A program made the position numbers and the translations under genes. A stretch of 50,021 bases of DNA, taken from positions 1 to 50,021 of the forward strand of contig JAFUNB010000013.1 in the NCBI GenBank assembly GCA_017482345.1. Reading direction: 5' to 3'. Positions within the stretch are counted from its first letter, which is position 1; each line of letters starts with the position of its first letter. Under the pieces are notes generated by a model, which saw only the letters and a program-made list of their open reading frames with translations, did no database searches and had not been told where the DNA came from. This document shows positions 5,850-13,147 of this stretch, piece by piece. The stretch comes from Oscillibacter sp. Its GTDB lineage: Bacteria > Bacillota > Clostridia > Oscillospirales > Oscillospiraceae.

Positions 5850-8147
5850 TTGAAAGCAGGACTTGTCACCTTTTATCATATCCATCACTACGGTGCGCTG
5901 CTGCAGGCCTATGCCACACAGCGCGCCGTGGAGCGCTGCGGCGGAACGTGCGAGATCATTGACTACTATGTCAATCAGAACAACGCCCTCTTCCGTAAGC
6001 CTACCGGCCTCGGCAGCGCCGCGGCGGACGTTCACACGGCCATGCACTATGGCCCTTTGAAAAACCGCTATCAGCGCTTTGAGGCCTTTGCAAAGGACTA
6101 TCTCCATATCTCCGGCCACCGGTTTGAGAGCTTTGAGGAGCTGGAAAACGCGGAGCTGCCTTATGACCTGATCCTCTCCGGCAGCGACCAGATCTGGAAC
6201 CCCAAGATTTTCCCGGACGGCCGGTTTGATCCGGTGTTCTTCGGCGCCTTTTCTCCCCGGAGAAAGATCGCCTACGCTCCCTCCTTCGGTGTTCCCCATG
6301 TGCCGGAGGGAATGGAGGCAGAGCTGCGGGAGTATCTGAAAAACTTCTCTCATATCTCTACCCGTGAACGCCAGGGCCAGGCCATCGTGGAGGAGGTCAC
6401 CGGCGAAACAGTGCCGGTGGTGCTGGACCCCACGCTGCTGTTGACCCGGGAGGAGTGGGGCGAGGCCGCCCATGCGCCTGTACAGGAGGGTGGCTATATC
6501 CTGTGCTACTGCATCAGCAAGCCCGCCGCGCTGGAGCCCTATATCCGCCAGCTGGCGGAGCAGACGGGTCTGCCGGTGGTGCAGCTGTGCGGTATCCGCC
6601 AGAAGGTCCATCCCAAGGCAAAATGTGTGCTGGACGCCGGCCCGTCGGAGTTTTTGGGCCTGTTCCGGGGCGCCAGCTATGTGTGCACCAACTCCTTCCA
6701 CGGCACGGTGTTCTCCGTCCAGTTCCAAAAGCCCTTCTTCACGGCGGTGGCTCCCACGGAGCTGGCCGCGCCGGAAAGCTCCCGTACCTTCAGCCTGCTG
6801 AGCCGGCTGGGTCTGACGGAGCGCATCATCGGAAAGGGTGACACGGCTGCACTTACCGATCCGGTGGACTGGACGGCTGTGGACGAAAAGCTGACGGCCG
6901 CCCGGGAGGATTCTCTGGCCTACCTTCGCGCCGCGCTGGCAAACGAACCGGTTCCGGCTCGGGAGAAAACGGAAAAGCAGACGGGCGATCTGCCTGTTCT
7001 GGCGTCTCACAGCAGCTGTACCGGCTGCGGCGCCTGTGCCAGCGGCTGCCCGAAGGGCGCCATCGTCATGGAGCGGGACAAGGAGGGCTTCCTCTATCCT
7101 GTGATCCGGGCGGAGCAGTGTGTCCGCTGCGGCCGTTGTATGGCGGTCTGCCCCCTGCTGCACGAGCGGGAGCAGAAGCCCCTGCCGGCGGTGTTTGCCG
7201 CCTGGAACCGGGACGATAAGATCCGTAAGGACTCCACCTCCGGCGGCGTGTTCACCGTACTGGCGGAGTACATTCTGGAATCCGGCGGCGTGGTGTTCGG
7301 CGCGGCCTTTGACGGCCAGCAGCATCTGCGCCATGTGGCCTGCTTCCGCAAGGAAGATCTCTGGCGGATGCGGGGTGCCAAATACGTTCAGAGTGAGCTG
7401 GGCGACTGCTACCGGGAAGTGAAGCGCTGGCTGCAGACGAAGCCGGTGCTGTTCTCCGGCACGCCCTGTCAGGTGGACGGCCTGTACCGCTATCTGGGCG
7501 GCCGGCCGGACAATCTGGTCACCTGCGATCTGGTTTGCCACGGTGTGCCCTCTCCCAGCGTGTGGGAGGACATGGTCCACTCCATCGAGGAACGCAAGGG
7601 TAAAAAGCTGCAGGCCGTGCGCTTCCGCAACAAAGTCACCGGCTGGAAGGACAGCCATTTTACCACCGTATTTTCCGACGGTACCGTAGACACGGCGCCG
7701 CTGTTTTCCACAGAGTTTGGCCGGGCCTTCGGCCGGGCGCTGTTCCTGCGGCCCAGCTGCTACCGCTGCCAGTATACCTCTATGAACCGCCCCAGTGACT
7801 TCACACTGGGTGACTTCTGGGGGCTGGGCGAGGACGAGTTGGCCGACCAGCAGGAAAAGGGGGTGTCCCTGCTGCTGGTGAACACCCACAAGGGCAGCCA
7901 CCTCTTTGACCAGTTGCCGCTGAGCCGCCAGGCCTTCACCCCCGAACGGGCCATCGCCGGCAATCCCCGTCTGGCATCCCCCATTGCACTGCCGGCCGAC
8001 CGGGCGGCCTTCTTCTCCGCCTACGCGCTGGAGCCCTTTGACAAGGTGCGCCGGAAGTTCTGCGCCGTGCCGCCTCTGCCGGTGCGGGTGGCGGGCAAGG
8101 TGCTCTCGCCGGAGATCAAGGCAAAGATCCGCAGCAAGCTGCGCTGA
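5850..8147 (+). CDS. Polysaccharide pyruvyltransferase / 4Fe-4S / F420H2-dehydrogenase beta-like fusion protein
   Basis: 765 residues with a TTG start at 5850 behind AAGGGGAG. Residues about 1-330 are a polysaccharide pyruvyl transferase domain: VTFYHIHHYGALLQAYA, LILSGSDQIWNP, VLDPTLLL and TNSFHGTVFSVQF, where SFHGT is the family hallmark. At about 388-440 come two ferredoxin motifs, SCTGCGACASGCPKGA and CVRCGRCMAVCPL. Residues about 455-765 resemble the F420 hydrogenase/dehydrogenase beta-subunit domains: DSTSGGVFTVLAEYIL, FSGTPCQVDGLYRYL, CHGVPSPSVWEDM and RPSDFTLGDFWG. Such proteins occur in exopolysaccharide loci and probably transfer or reduce pyruvyl groups on surface glycans; the exact reaction is unknown. 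It is followed 11 bp later by a membrane acyltransferase-like gene. Confidence 0.85.
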   Translation: MKAGLVTFYHIHHYGALLQAYATQRAVERCGGTCEIIDYYVNQNNALFRKPTGLGSAAADVHTAMHYGPLKNRYQRFEAFAKDYLHISGHRFESFEELENAELPYDLILSGSDQIWNPKIFPDGRFDPVFFGAFSPRRKIAYAPSFGVPHVPEGMEAELREYLKNFSHISTRERQGQAIVEEVTGETVPVVLDPTLLLTREEWGEAAHAPVQEGGYILCYCISKPAALEPYIRQLAEQTGLPVVQLCGIRQKVHPKAKCVLDAGPSEFLGLFRGASYVCTNSFHGTVFSVQFQKPFFTAVAPTELAAPESSRTFSLLSRLGLTERIIGKGDTAALTDPVDWTAVDEKLTAAREDSLAYLRAALANEPVPAREKTEKQTGDLPVLASHSSCTGCGACASGCPKGAIVMERDKEGFLYPVIRAEQCVRCGRCMAVCPLLHEREQKPLPAVFAAWNRDDKIRKDSTSGGVFTVLAEYILESGGVVFGAAFDGQQHLRHVACFRKEDLWRMRGAKYVQSELGDCYREVKRWLQTKPVLFSGTPCQVDGLYRYLGGRPDNLVTCDLVCHGVPSPSVWEDMVHSIEERKGKKLQAVRFRNKVTGWKDSHFTTVFSDGTVDTAPLFSTEFGRAFGRALFLRPSCYRCQYTSMNRPSDFTLGDFWGLGEDELADQQEKGVSLLLVNTHKGSHLFDQLPLSRQAFTPERAIAGNPRLASPIALPADRAAFFSAYALEPFDKVRRKFCAVPPLPVRVAGKVLSPEIKAKIRSKLR

Positions 8148-8158
8148 GGAGGGCTTTT

Positions 8159-8911
8159 ATGCCTGCGCTGACACAAGAAAAACAGCTGCAGCGCCATACC
8201 TGGCTGGACGCTCTGCGGGGCCTGGCACTGCTGAATATGATCGCTTACCATGCCTCCTGGGACCTGGTGTATCTGCTGGGTGTGGACTGGCCGTGGTTTT
8301 CCGGCTCCGGCGCCCATCTTTGGCAGCAGGGCATCTGCCGTACCTTTATCCTGCTGTCCGGCTTTTGCTGGTGCTTCAGCCGCCGCTGGCTGCGTCACGG
8401 CGTGAAGGTGTTTGTCAGCGGTTTGCTGGTAACGGCGGTGACGCAGGTGGCCATGCCGGACAATGTGGTCTGGTGGGGCGTGCTGACATTCCTGGGCGCT
8501 GCCGGCCTTTTGACCGGCGTGCTGCAGCCGCTGCTGCGCAGGATCCCGCCTTGGGCGGGTCTGTTTGGCGCGTATGTACTGTTTGAGCTCACAGAAAATG
8601 TGGAGTGGGGAACGCTGGCCGGGTGCGACTTGCCGCTGTGGCTTTACAGCGGAGGACACCTCAGCGCCTTTCTGGGCTTCCCGCCTCAGGGCTTTTTCTC
8701 CACGGATTACTTCCCGCTGCTGCCCTGGCTGTTTTGGTTTCTGATGGGATACTTCCTGTTTTTCCTGTGGGAGCCCTATGGGGAACACTTGCCGCTGGGC
8801 AGCCGGCCGGTTCCTGTTTTGGGCTGGCTGGGCAGACATTCCTTGCTGGTTTACCTTGTACATCAACCGGCGCTTTACGCGTTGATGCTGGTATATCAGC
8901 TGGTTACATGA
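8159..8911 (+). CDS. DUF1624 / heparan-alpha-glucosaminide N-acetyltransferase-like membrane protein
   Basis: 250 residues with about seven hydrophobic segments. The N-terminal RHTWLDALRGLALLNMIAYHASWDL contains the LDxLRGlAlxxMixxH signature of the DUF1624/HGSNAT-like membrane acyltransferases, and FILLSGFCWCFS and LGRHSLLVYLVHQP are further family blocks. Members are thought to transfer acyl groups across the membrane onto glycans. It lies 11 bp after the pyruvyltransferase fusion with a GGAGGG site at the junction, so the two may modify the same surface polysaccharide. A terminator follows immediately. Confidence 0.82.
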   Translation: MPALTQEKQLQRHTWLDALRGLALLNMIAYHASWDLVYLLGVDWPWFSGSGAHLWQQGICRTFILLSGFCWCFSRRWLRHGVKVFVSGLLVTAVTQVAMPDNVVWWGVLTFLGAAGLLTGVLQPLLRRIPPWAGLFGAYVLFELTENVEWGTLAGCDLPLWLYSGGHLSAFLGFPPQGFFSTDYFPLLPWLFWFLMGYFLFFLWEPYGEHLPLGSRPVPVLGWLGRHSLLVYLVHQPALYALMLVYQLVT

Positions 8912-8946
8912 AAAAATGAGACCGCCATTGGCGGTCTCATTTTTTG
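8911..8946 (+). terminator. Terminator after the acyltransferase-like gene
   Basis: AAAAAATGAGACCGCC / GGCGGTCTCATTTTTT with an ATT loop region; a strong intrinsic terminator. The next 185 bases are AT-rich and hold no gene that I can see, apart from the promoter at 9131. Confidence 0.92.
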
Positions 8947-9130
8947 CACAAAAGTTACATATAAAAAATATATCAATAAAATTGATAAAAATTTGTAACT
9001 TCCGTGAAACGGCGTGAAATTGTTGACAAAATGTGACAAGACGCCTGTGAAAAACGATTAAAAGATTCTAAAAAATGCGAAAAATAAGTAATATTGCGGA
9101 AAAATGAGAAAAGATATGCCGAATGTGACC

Positions 9131-9158
9131 TTGCCTTTTTCGGGAAGTTTGGTATGAT
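9131..9158 (+). promoter_or_regulatory. Promoter for the diguanylate cyclase gene
   Basis: TTGCCT (9131-9136), 16-bp spacer, TATGAT (9153-9158), 33 bp ahead of the start codon. Confidence 0.55.
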
Positions 9159-9191
9159 GAAAGAACAGATACCGGGAAAGGGGGAATATCC

Positions 9192-10832
9192 GTGAAAAAT
9201 ACTGCTGTGTGCATCGGAAGGCAGCTATTTGCCGCTTTTTTAGTGGCTGCGATGGTTGCAATCGGCTGTTTGGCATGGATATTCCTGCGCACGGACAGTC
9301 GTACAAACCTGCTGGATCGCAGCACGGTTTCCATGGAGCGTACCGTGTCGTATGAAAACGGCGTTCAGATCCAGTCGGCACGGCTGCCTGACGATATGCC
9401 CGGGAGCATCATGTTCAAGACCACCCACACGAAGGTGGAGGTCTACGCCGGACAGGAGCTGATCTACCGCTACGGCTGGGAGGAGGACGCGCCGGCCTTT
9501 TTGAAATCGCCCGGCACCCTGTGGCACATCGTCTCTGTCCCTGAGCACTACGATGGCGGCGAGGTCCACCTGTGTCTCTATCCGGTATATGAGGACTTTT
9601 ACGGCAATACGGCGGAGATCATTGCCGGAACGCGGGACGCCTGCGTGCTGGAGCGGATGCTGAATATCCTGCCCCTCCTGGTTTTGAACTGTATCATCGT
9701 GTTTGCGGGAATTCTGAGTATTTTCCTGCACTTCCTGACCAGAAAGCGGCGGGATGACCAGAGTGTGGGCAGCTTTGTCTGCATCGGAGCCCTGTCTTTG
9801 GCTGTGGTGACCTGGTCGCTGTGTCAATGCGGCTTCCTGCAGTTCCTGATCCCCAGCGGAAGAACGCTGTATTTCGTGGATTTTTTCAGCTTCTTCCTGT
9901 TCCCGGTCCCGTTCAACCTGTTTATCCACTCTATCTGCCGCACCCGCTACCGCAAGGGCTTCGGCGTGCTGGCCGGCGCCTATCTGGTGAATATGGCAAT
10001 TGCCATCATGATCCAGCTGTCCGGTTGGATGGATATTTTCCAGATCCTCCGCGTTACCCACGGTTTGATGATGGTAAACGTGGCCTATGTGTTCTGGGGC
10101 ATCCGCGGCGAGCTGCGGCTGGCTGACAGCGATATGGTGCGGCGCTTCCGACTGCCGCTGTATATCGTCATCACCTTCGCGCTGGCGGAGCTGGTGACTT
10201 ATTATTACCGCGATTTCCGGGATACGTCCGTGTTCCTTCCTATCGGCAATATCGCGTTTATCATCATGCTGGTGTGGCTGCAGGTCTCCCAGTATTATGC
10301 GACCATGCTGGAGGAGCAGAAGCTGGCGTACTTTGAAAAGCTGGCCAACATGGACATTTTGACCGAAGCGCTGAACCGCAATGCCTATGAGGACACGCTC
10401 CGGGAGTTGGAGCGGAGAGAGCGGGAGATCAAGGGCACTTGTGTGGTGCTGTTTGATATCAACGATATGAAGGGCATCAACGACAACTTCGGCCACGAAC
10501 AGGGCGACCAGGCGCTGAAGAGCTGCTACCACTGCATCGCCACCGCGTTCCACAGCAACGGCAAGTGCTTCCGCATCGGCGGTGATGAATTCGTTTACAT
10601 CTCCAGTCAGCCCCAGGATCTGCAGGAGGCCTGCCGCTGCTTCCAGGAGCTGATCCGTCAGGAGAGCGAGCGATTCGATTTCCCCTTCAGTGTTTCCTAT
10701 GGCTTTGCCAGCTATGACCCGGCCATCGACCGGACTGTCCGGGACGTGATCCGCCGCAGCGACGGCATGATGTACGAAAACAAAAAACAGCGGCATGAGC
10801 TGGATCTGCAGCAATGCATCACGCTGGCATGA
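9192..10832 (+). CDS. Membrane diguanylate cyclase (GGDEF) with 7TM sensor region
   Basis: 546 residues. One N-terminal membrane helix (about 11-31), an extracellular domain (about 32-158), roughly seven more helices (about 160-375) and a cytoplasmic GGDEF domain (about 385-540). The catalytic domain shows DILTEALNRNAYEDTL, LFDINDMKGINDNFGHEQGD and an intact GGDEF in FRIGGDEFVY (about 463-467), so it is expected to make cyclic di-GMP from two GTP. The usual RxxD inhibitory site upstream of GGDEF is absent (HSNG at that place), so classical product inhibition is unlikely. The layout resembles the 7TMR-DISM sensors. It stands alone, and its ligand is unknown. Confidence 0.88.
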   Translation: MKNTAVCIGRQLFAAFLVAAMVAIGCLAWIFLRTDSRTNLLDRSTVSMERTVSYENGVQIQSARLPDDMPGSIMFKTTHTKVEVYAGQELIYRYGWEEDAPAFLKSPGTLWHIVSVPEHYDGGEVHLCLYPVYEDFYGNTAEIIAGTRDACVLERMLNILPLLVLNCIIVFAGILSIFLHFLTRKRRDDQSVGSFVCIGALSLAVVTWSLCQCGFLQFLIPSGRTLYFVDFFSFFLFPVPFNLFIHSICRTRYRKGFGVLAGAYLVNMAIAIMIQLSGWMDIFQILRVTHGLMMVNVAYVFWGIRGELRLADSDMVRRFRLPLYIVITFALAELVTYYYRDFRDTSVFLPIGNIAFIIMLVWLQVSQYYATMLEEQKLAYFEKLANMDILTEALNRNAYEDTLRELERREREIKGTCVVLFDINDMKGINDNFGHEQGDQALKSCYHCIATAFHSNGKCFRIGGDEFVYISSQPQDLQEACRCFQELIRQESERFDFPFSVSYGFASYDPAIDRTVRDVIRRSDGMMYENKKQRHELDLQQCITLA

Positions 10833-10841
10833 CCGAATGGC

Positions 10842-10871
10842 AAACGGCGGGACGGTGGTCCCGCCGTTTTT
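10842..10871 (+). terminator. Terminator after the diguanylate cyclase gene
   Basis: AAACGGCGGGA / TCCCGCCGTTT with a six-base loop and five T. Confidence 0.9.
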
Positions 10872-10886
10872 GCGTCTCAAACGCAC

Positions 10887-10923
10887 AAAACGCGCCGTGT
10901 GGATAACCCACGCGGCGCGTTTG
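10887..10923 (-). terminator. Terminator of queT
   Basis: A 15-bp stem with one G-T pair (AAACGCGCCGTGTGG and its partner at 10908-10922) lies just after the queT stop, with T residues on the minus-strand side. Confidence 0.75.
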
Positions 10924-10929
10924 GAAGAT

Positions 10930-11430
10930 TCAGACTTTGCGGCGGAAGTCGGGATGGCGCGCCAGTGCCCGCAGCAGCACGCCGCCCAGCACAAAGCAGA
11001 CGATGGCCTCGCCCAAACCAATGGTGAGGAAATTGAAGCCGTAGGCACTCCAGAAGGCCTCGCCGCCGTCGGTGGAGAGCCAGGCGATCTCTGCACTCAC
11101 GATCACGGCGTTGCACAGGACGGGAGGCAGAGGGGCCAGGGCGCGGTGTTTCAGTTTGCTGGTCCAGATGGCGGCCAGCAGAGTGGCGGCGGTACCCACC
11201 AGCCAGTCCAGCATAAAGGGGGAGCCCAGCAGATTGGCCAGGAAGCAGCCCACGGCCAGACCGGGTACCGCCTCAGGGATCAGCCAGGGCAGCACGGTCA
11301 GCGCCTCAGCCAGACGCAGCTGTACGGCGCCGTACTGCGGGATCGGCAGAAACAGCGTCAAGCCGGCGTAAACGGCGGCGATGATGCCGGCCAGCGCCAG
11401 CCGGCGGGGGGAAGCAGGGGATTTGGACAT
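10930..11430 (-). CDS. queT: QueT family queuosine-precursor ECF transporter S component
   Basis: 166 residues with five to six hydrophobic segments. LALAGIIAAVYAGLTL, VQLRLAEALTVLPWLIPEAVPGLAVGCFLANLLGS and NFLTIGLGEAIVCFVLGG are characteristic of the QueT (COG4708) family. It is the substrate-binding membrane subunit of an energy-coupling-factor transporter that imports preQ1 or related 7-deazaguanines for queuosine tRNA modification; the shared ECF ATPase module is not encoded here. The ATG is preceded by AAGGAGG nine bases upstream. That site lies inside a structured 160-nt leader whose pairing can mask it (see the leader entry), so translation is probably controlled by preQ1. Confidence 0.9.
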   Translation of the reverse strand: MSKSPASPRRLALAGIIAAVYAGLTLFLPIPQYGAVQLRLAEALTVLPWLIPEAVPGLAVGCFLANLLGSPFMLDWLVGTAATLLAAIWTSKLKHRALAPLPPVLCNAVIVSAEIAWLSTDGGEAFWSAYGFNFLTIGLGEAIVCFVLGGVLLRALARHPDFRRKV

Positions 11431-11590
11431 GAAAAAAGACCTCCTTCAGACAGAATGGGAGGTCAGCAGACAACGCGGCAGCTGTTCGCATAAGGTGCGG
11501 ACGACCTCCATTTTTTTGTTTAGAGAACGGCAGAAGCTGCCGAACGAACGCCGCAGAGCGGCGCTTGGACAGGGAGATGGCACCTGTCAG
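11431..11590 (-). ncRNA. queT leader, candidate preQ1 (class III-like) riboswitch
   Basis: About 160 nt of leader RNA. Reading the RNA 5' to 3': hairpin GACAGG/CCTGTC (11583-11588 with 11568-11573), whose loop carries CCAT; two GC hairpins (11549-11563 and 11528-11542); an A-rich run; then AUGG (11511-11508), able to pair with the CCAT loop and form a pseudoknot. Overlapping it is GGAGGUC (11509-11503). GACCUCC (11464-11458) can pair either with that copy or with the identical GGAGGUC at the ribosome binding site (11444-11438). Known biology: queT genes of Ruminococcaceae carry preQ1-III riboswitches with an inserted-helix pseudoknot and a downstream expression platform. Class assignment here is inference; the pseudoknot is only 4 bp by eye. 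Confidence 0.55.
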
Positions 11591-11596
11591 TTAGGG

Positions 11597-11625
11597 AGTA
11601 TAGCATGGATGTGGAAGAAAAGCAA
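11597..11625 (-). promoter_or_regulatory. Promoter for queT
   Basis: Minus strand TTGCTT (11625-11620), 17-bp spacer, TATACT (11602-11597); start of transcription expected near 11590. Confidence 0.65.
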
Positions 11626-11629
11626 GTGA

Positions 11630-11655
11630 AAAGCGCAGCCTTACGGCTGCGCTTT
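11630..11655 (-). terminator. Terminator of the dus-sigma-anti-sigma operon
   Basis: AAAGCGCAGCC / GGCTGCGCTTT with a four-base loop, six bases after the anti-sigma stop and just ahead of the queT promoter. Confidence 0.8.
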
Positions 11656-11660
11656 ATCGG

Positions 11661-12539
11661 TCAATTCTGCTGTACCTGTTCCAATTCGATGATGACCAAA
11701 ATGGTGTTGCCGGTGCTGTCGGGGTATTCCTCCGCCAGATAGTCCAGACCGGATTCGTCCAGCTGGATCAGCAGCATCTCATAGTCCGAAGCGGGAAGAT
11801 CAAATTCCATGCGGCCATCGCTCTCGCGGTCCGCTGCGCGCCCCACCAGCAGCTCCAGATCGGCGCCCTCCGGCGGCAGGGTGATCACTGCGCGGGGGGA
11901 GGAGACGGTCTGCTTGGCAGCAGCGGGGGCTTCCGGCTCGGAGCCGTCCTGCAGGAGGCCGGTCTCTTCGCCGATGCGGGGGGCAGCGGTGCCGGTGGCG
12001 GCGACCGCTTCGGTTTCCACCGGTTCATTGGAGGTCGTCTGATAATAGATGTCTTCCGCCTCCTCCGGTGCGGGAGCCCCAGCAGGAGCTTCCATGACCA
12101 TTTCGGCGGGGACATCCGCGGCAGACTCGGCCATGTCGGCAGTGTAGAGGCTTGCGGCAGCAGCGGGAGCCTCGGCCGGTGCGGCAGACTCCGTGCGGGC
12201 GTTGTTCATCAGGCCGGACAGCGGCAGTGCCATGACCACAACGGCCAGACAGGCCGCCATGGGAACGAGTATCTTTTTCCAGGGGGTGGCGGTGCTGCGC
12301 TTTTTCGCTCTGGGAGCAGAGGCGGCGATGGCACGCATAACGCCTTCGGCAAAGCCCTCGGGGACGATGGTATCTTCGATTTCGGGGAATGCGGCGCGGA
12401 TAGCCAGCAGCTCATCCACGTAAGACTGGCAGGCGGGGCAGCTGTCCAGATGCTCCTGAACGCGGATCATATCCGCTGCCTCCAGCTCGCCATCCACATA
12501 CAGGTCCAGCAGGGCCGCAAACTCTTCACAGTATTTCAT
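11661..12539 (-). CDS. Anti-sigma factor with zinc finger and large outer domain
   Basis: 292 residues. The N-terminal zf-HC2 motif is VQEHLDSCPACQSYVDELL (H-x3-C-x2-C, about 28-47). A membrane helix lies at about 88-110 (KKILVPMAACLAVVVMALPL). The outer part is an Ala/Glu/Pro-rich low-complexity stretch (about 115-215) and then a folded C-terminal domain of about 70 residues (RAVITLPPEGADLELLVGRA ... ILVIIELEQVQQN). It starts 2 bp after the sigma-factor stop. It should sequester that sigma factor at the membrane and sense an envelope signal through the outer domain; that domain is not a family I recognise. Confidence 0.85.
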   Translation of the reverse strand: MKYCEEFAALLDLYVDGELEAADMIRVQEHLDSCPACQSYVDELLAIRAAFPEIEDTIVPEGFAEGVMRAIAASAPRAKKRSTATPWKKILVPMAACLAVVVMALPLSGLMNNARTESAAPAEAPAAAASLYTADMAESAADVPAEMVMEAPAGAPAPEEAEDIYYQTTSNEPVETEAVAATGTAAPRIGEETGLLQDGSEPEAPAAAKQTVSSPRAVITLPPEGADLELLVGRAADRESDGRMEFDLPASDYEMLLIQLDESGLDYLAEEYPDSTGNTILVIIELEQVQQN

Positions 12540-12541
12540 TT

Positions 12542-13147
12542 TCAGCCCTCCCTTCCTGTTTTGTTGGACGCACCCGGCGGGGAAAAGTTCCCGCTGGCGA
12601 TCAAAAAGTTTCGCAATTGTTTTCGTCCCCGGCTGATGCGGGATTTAACGGTGCCCACGTCGATATCCAGCGACTGAGCAATCTCATCATAGCTCAGCTG
12701 GTGCATCTCCCGCAGGATGAGCACCTGCCGGTGGTCCGGCGTCAGAGACTGCAGGCCTTGCTCGATCAGCTCCCGCAGCTCTTGCGTTTCCGCGGCCTCA
12801 TGGGGCGTGGCTGCCGGGTCCGCCACGTCGATGTTTGCCTCCTCGTCATTAAACGAGGGGCCGGCTGCGGTCTGGTGCCGGCCCTCCCGCCGCAGCAGAT
12901 CCACGCAGGCATTGGACGCCAGCCGGTACAGCCATGTGGAGAAGCTGGAGTCGCCCCGGAAGAATTTCAAACCCTGCCAGGCAGAGAGGAATGCCTCCTG
13001 CGCGGCCTCGGCAGCGTCCTCCGGGTTGCGGCACATGCGGTTTGTCAGCGCCAGAACACGCTTTTCATACAGGTGGACCAGCTGCTCAAAGGCAGCTTCA
13101 TCGCCGCCTCTGGCGGCATCCACCAGCTGTTGTTCCTTGTCTATCAT
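12542..13147 (-). CDS. ECF-type RNA polymerase sigma factor (SigW-like)
   Basis: 201 residues. Region 2 contains FEQLVHLYEKRVLALTNRM, DAAEAAQEAFLSAWQGL, FFRGDSSFSTWLYRLASNAC and VDLLRR; region 4 contains LTPDHRQVLILREMHQLSYD and EIAQSLDIDVGTVKSRISRG, a clear helix-turn-helix. This pattern is close to the Bacillus SigW / RpoE-like ECF group. The ATG at 13147 overlaps the dus stop codon as ATGA, with an AGAGGG site upstream, so the gene is translationally coupled to dus. It is followed directly by its anti-sigma factor. An apparent extension to 13345 is the dus gene in another frame. Confidence 0.93.
   Translation of the reverse strand: MIDKEQQLVDAARGGDEAAFEQLVHLYEKRVLALTNRMCRNPEDAAEAAQEAFLSAWQGLKFFRGDSSFSTWLYRLASNACVDLLRREGRHQTAAGPSFNDEEANIDVADPAATPHEAAETQELRELIEQGLQSLTPDHRQVLILREMHQLSYDEIAQSLDIDVGTVKSRISRGRKQLRNFLIASGNFSPPGASNKTGREG

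Noticed and set aside
5613-7901. 762-codon minus-strand frame opposite the pyruvyltransferase fusion
   Set aside because: Antisense shadow; the plus-strand protein has clear motifs throughout.
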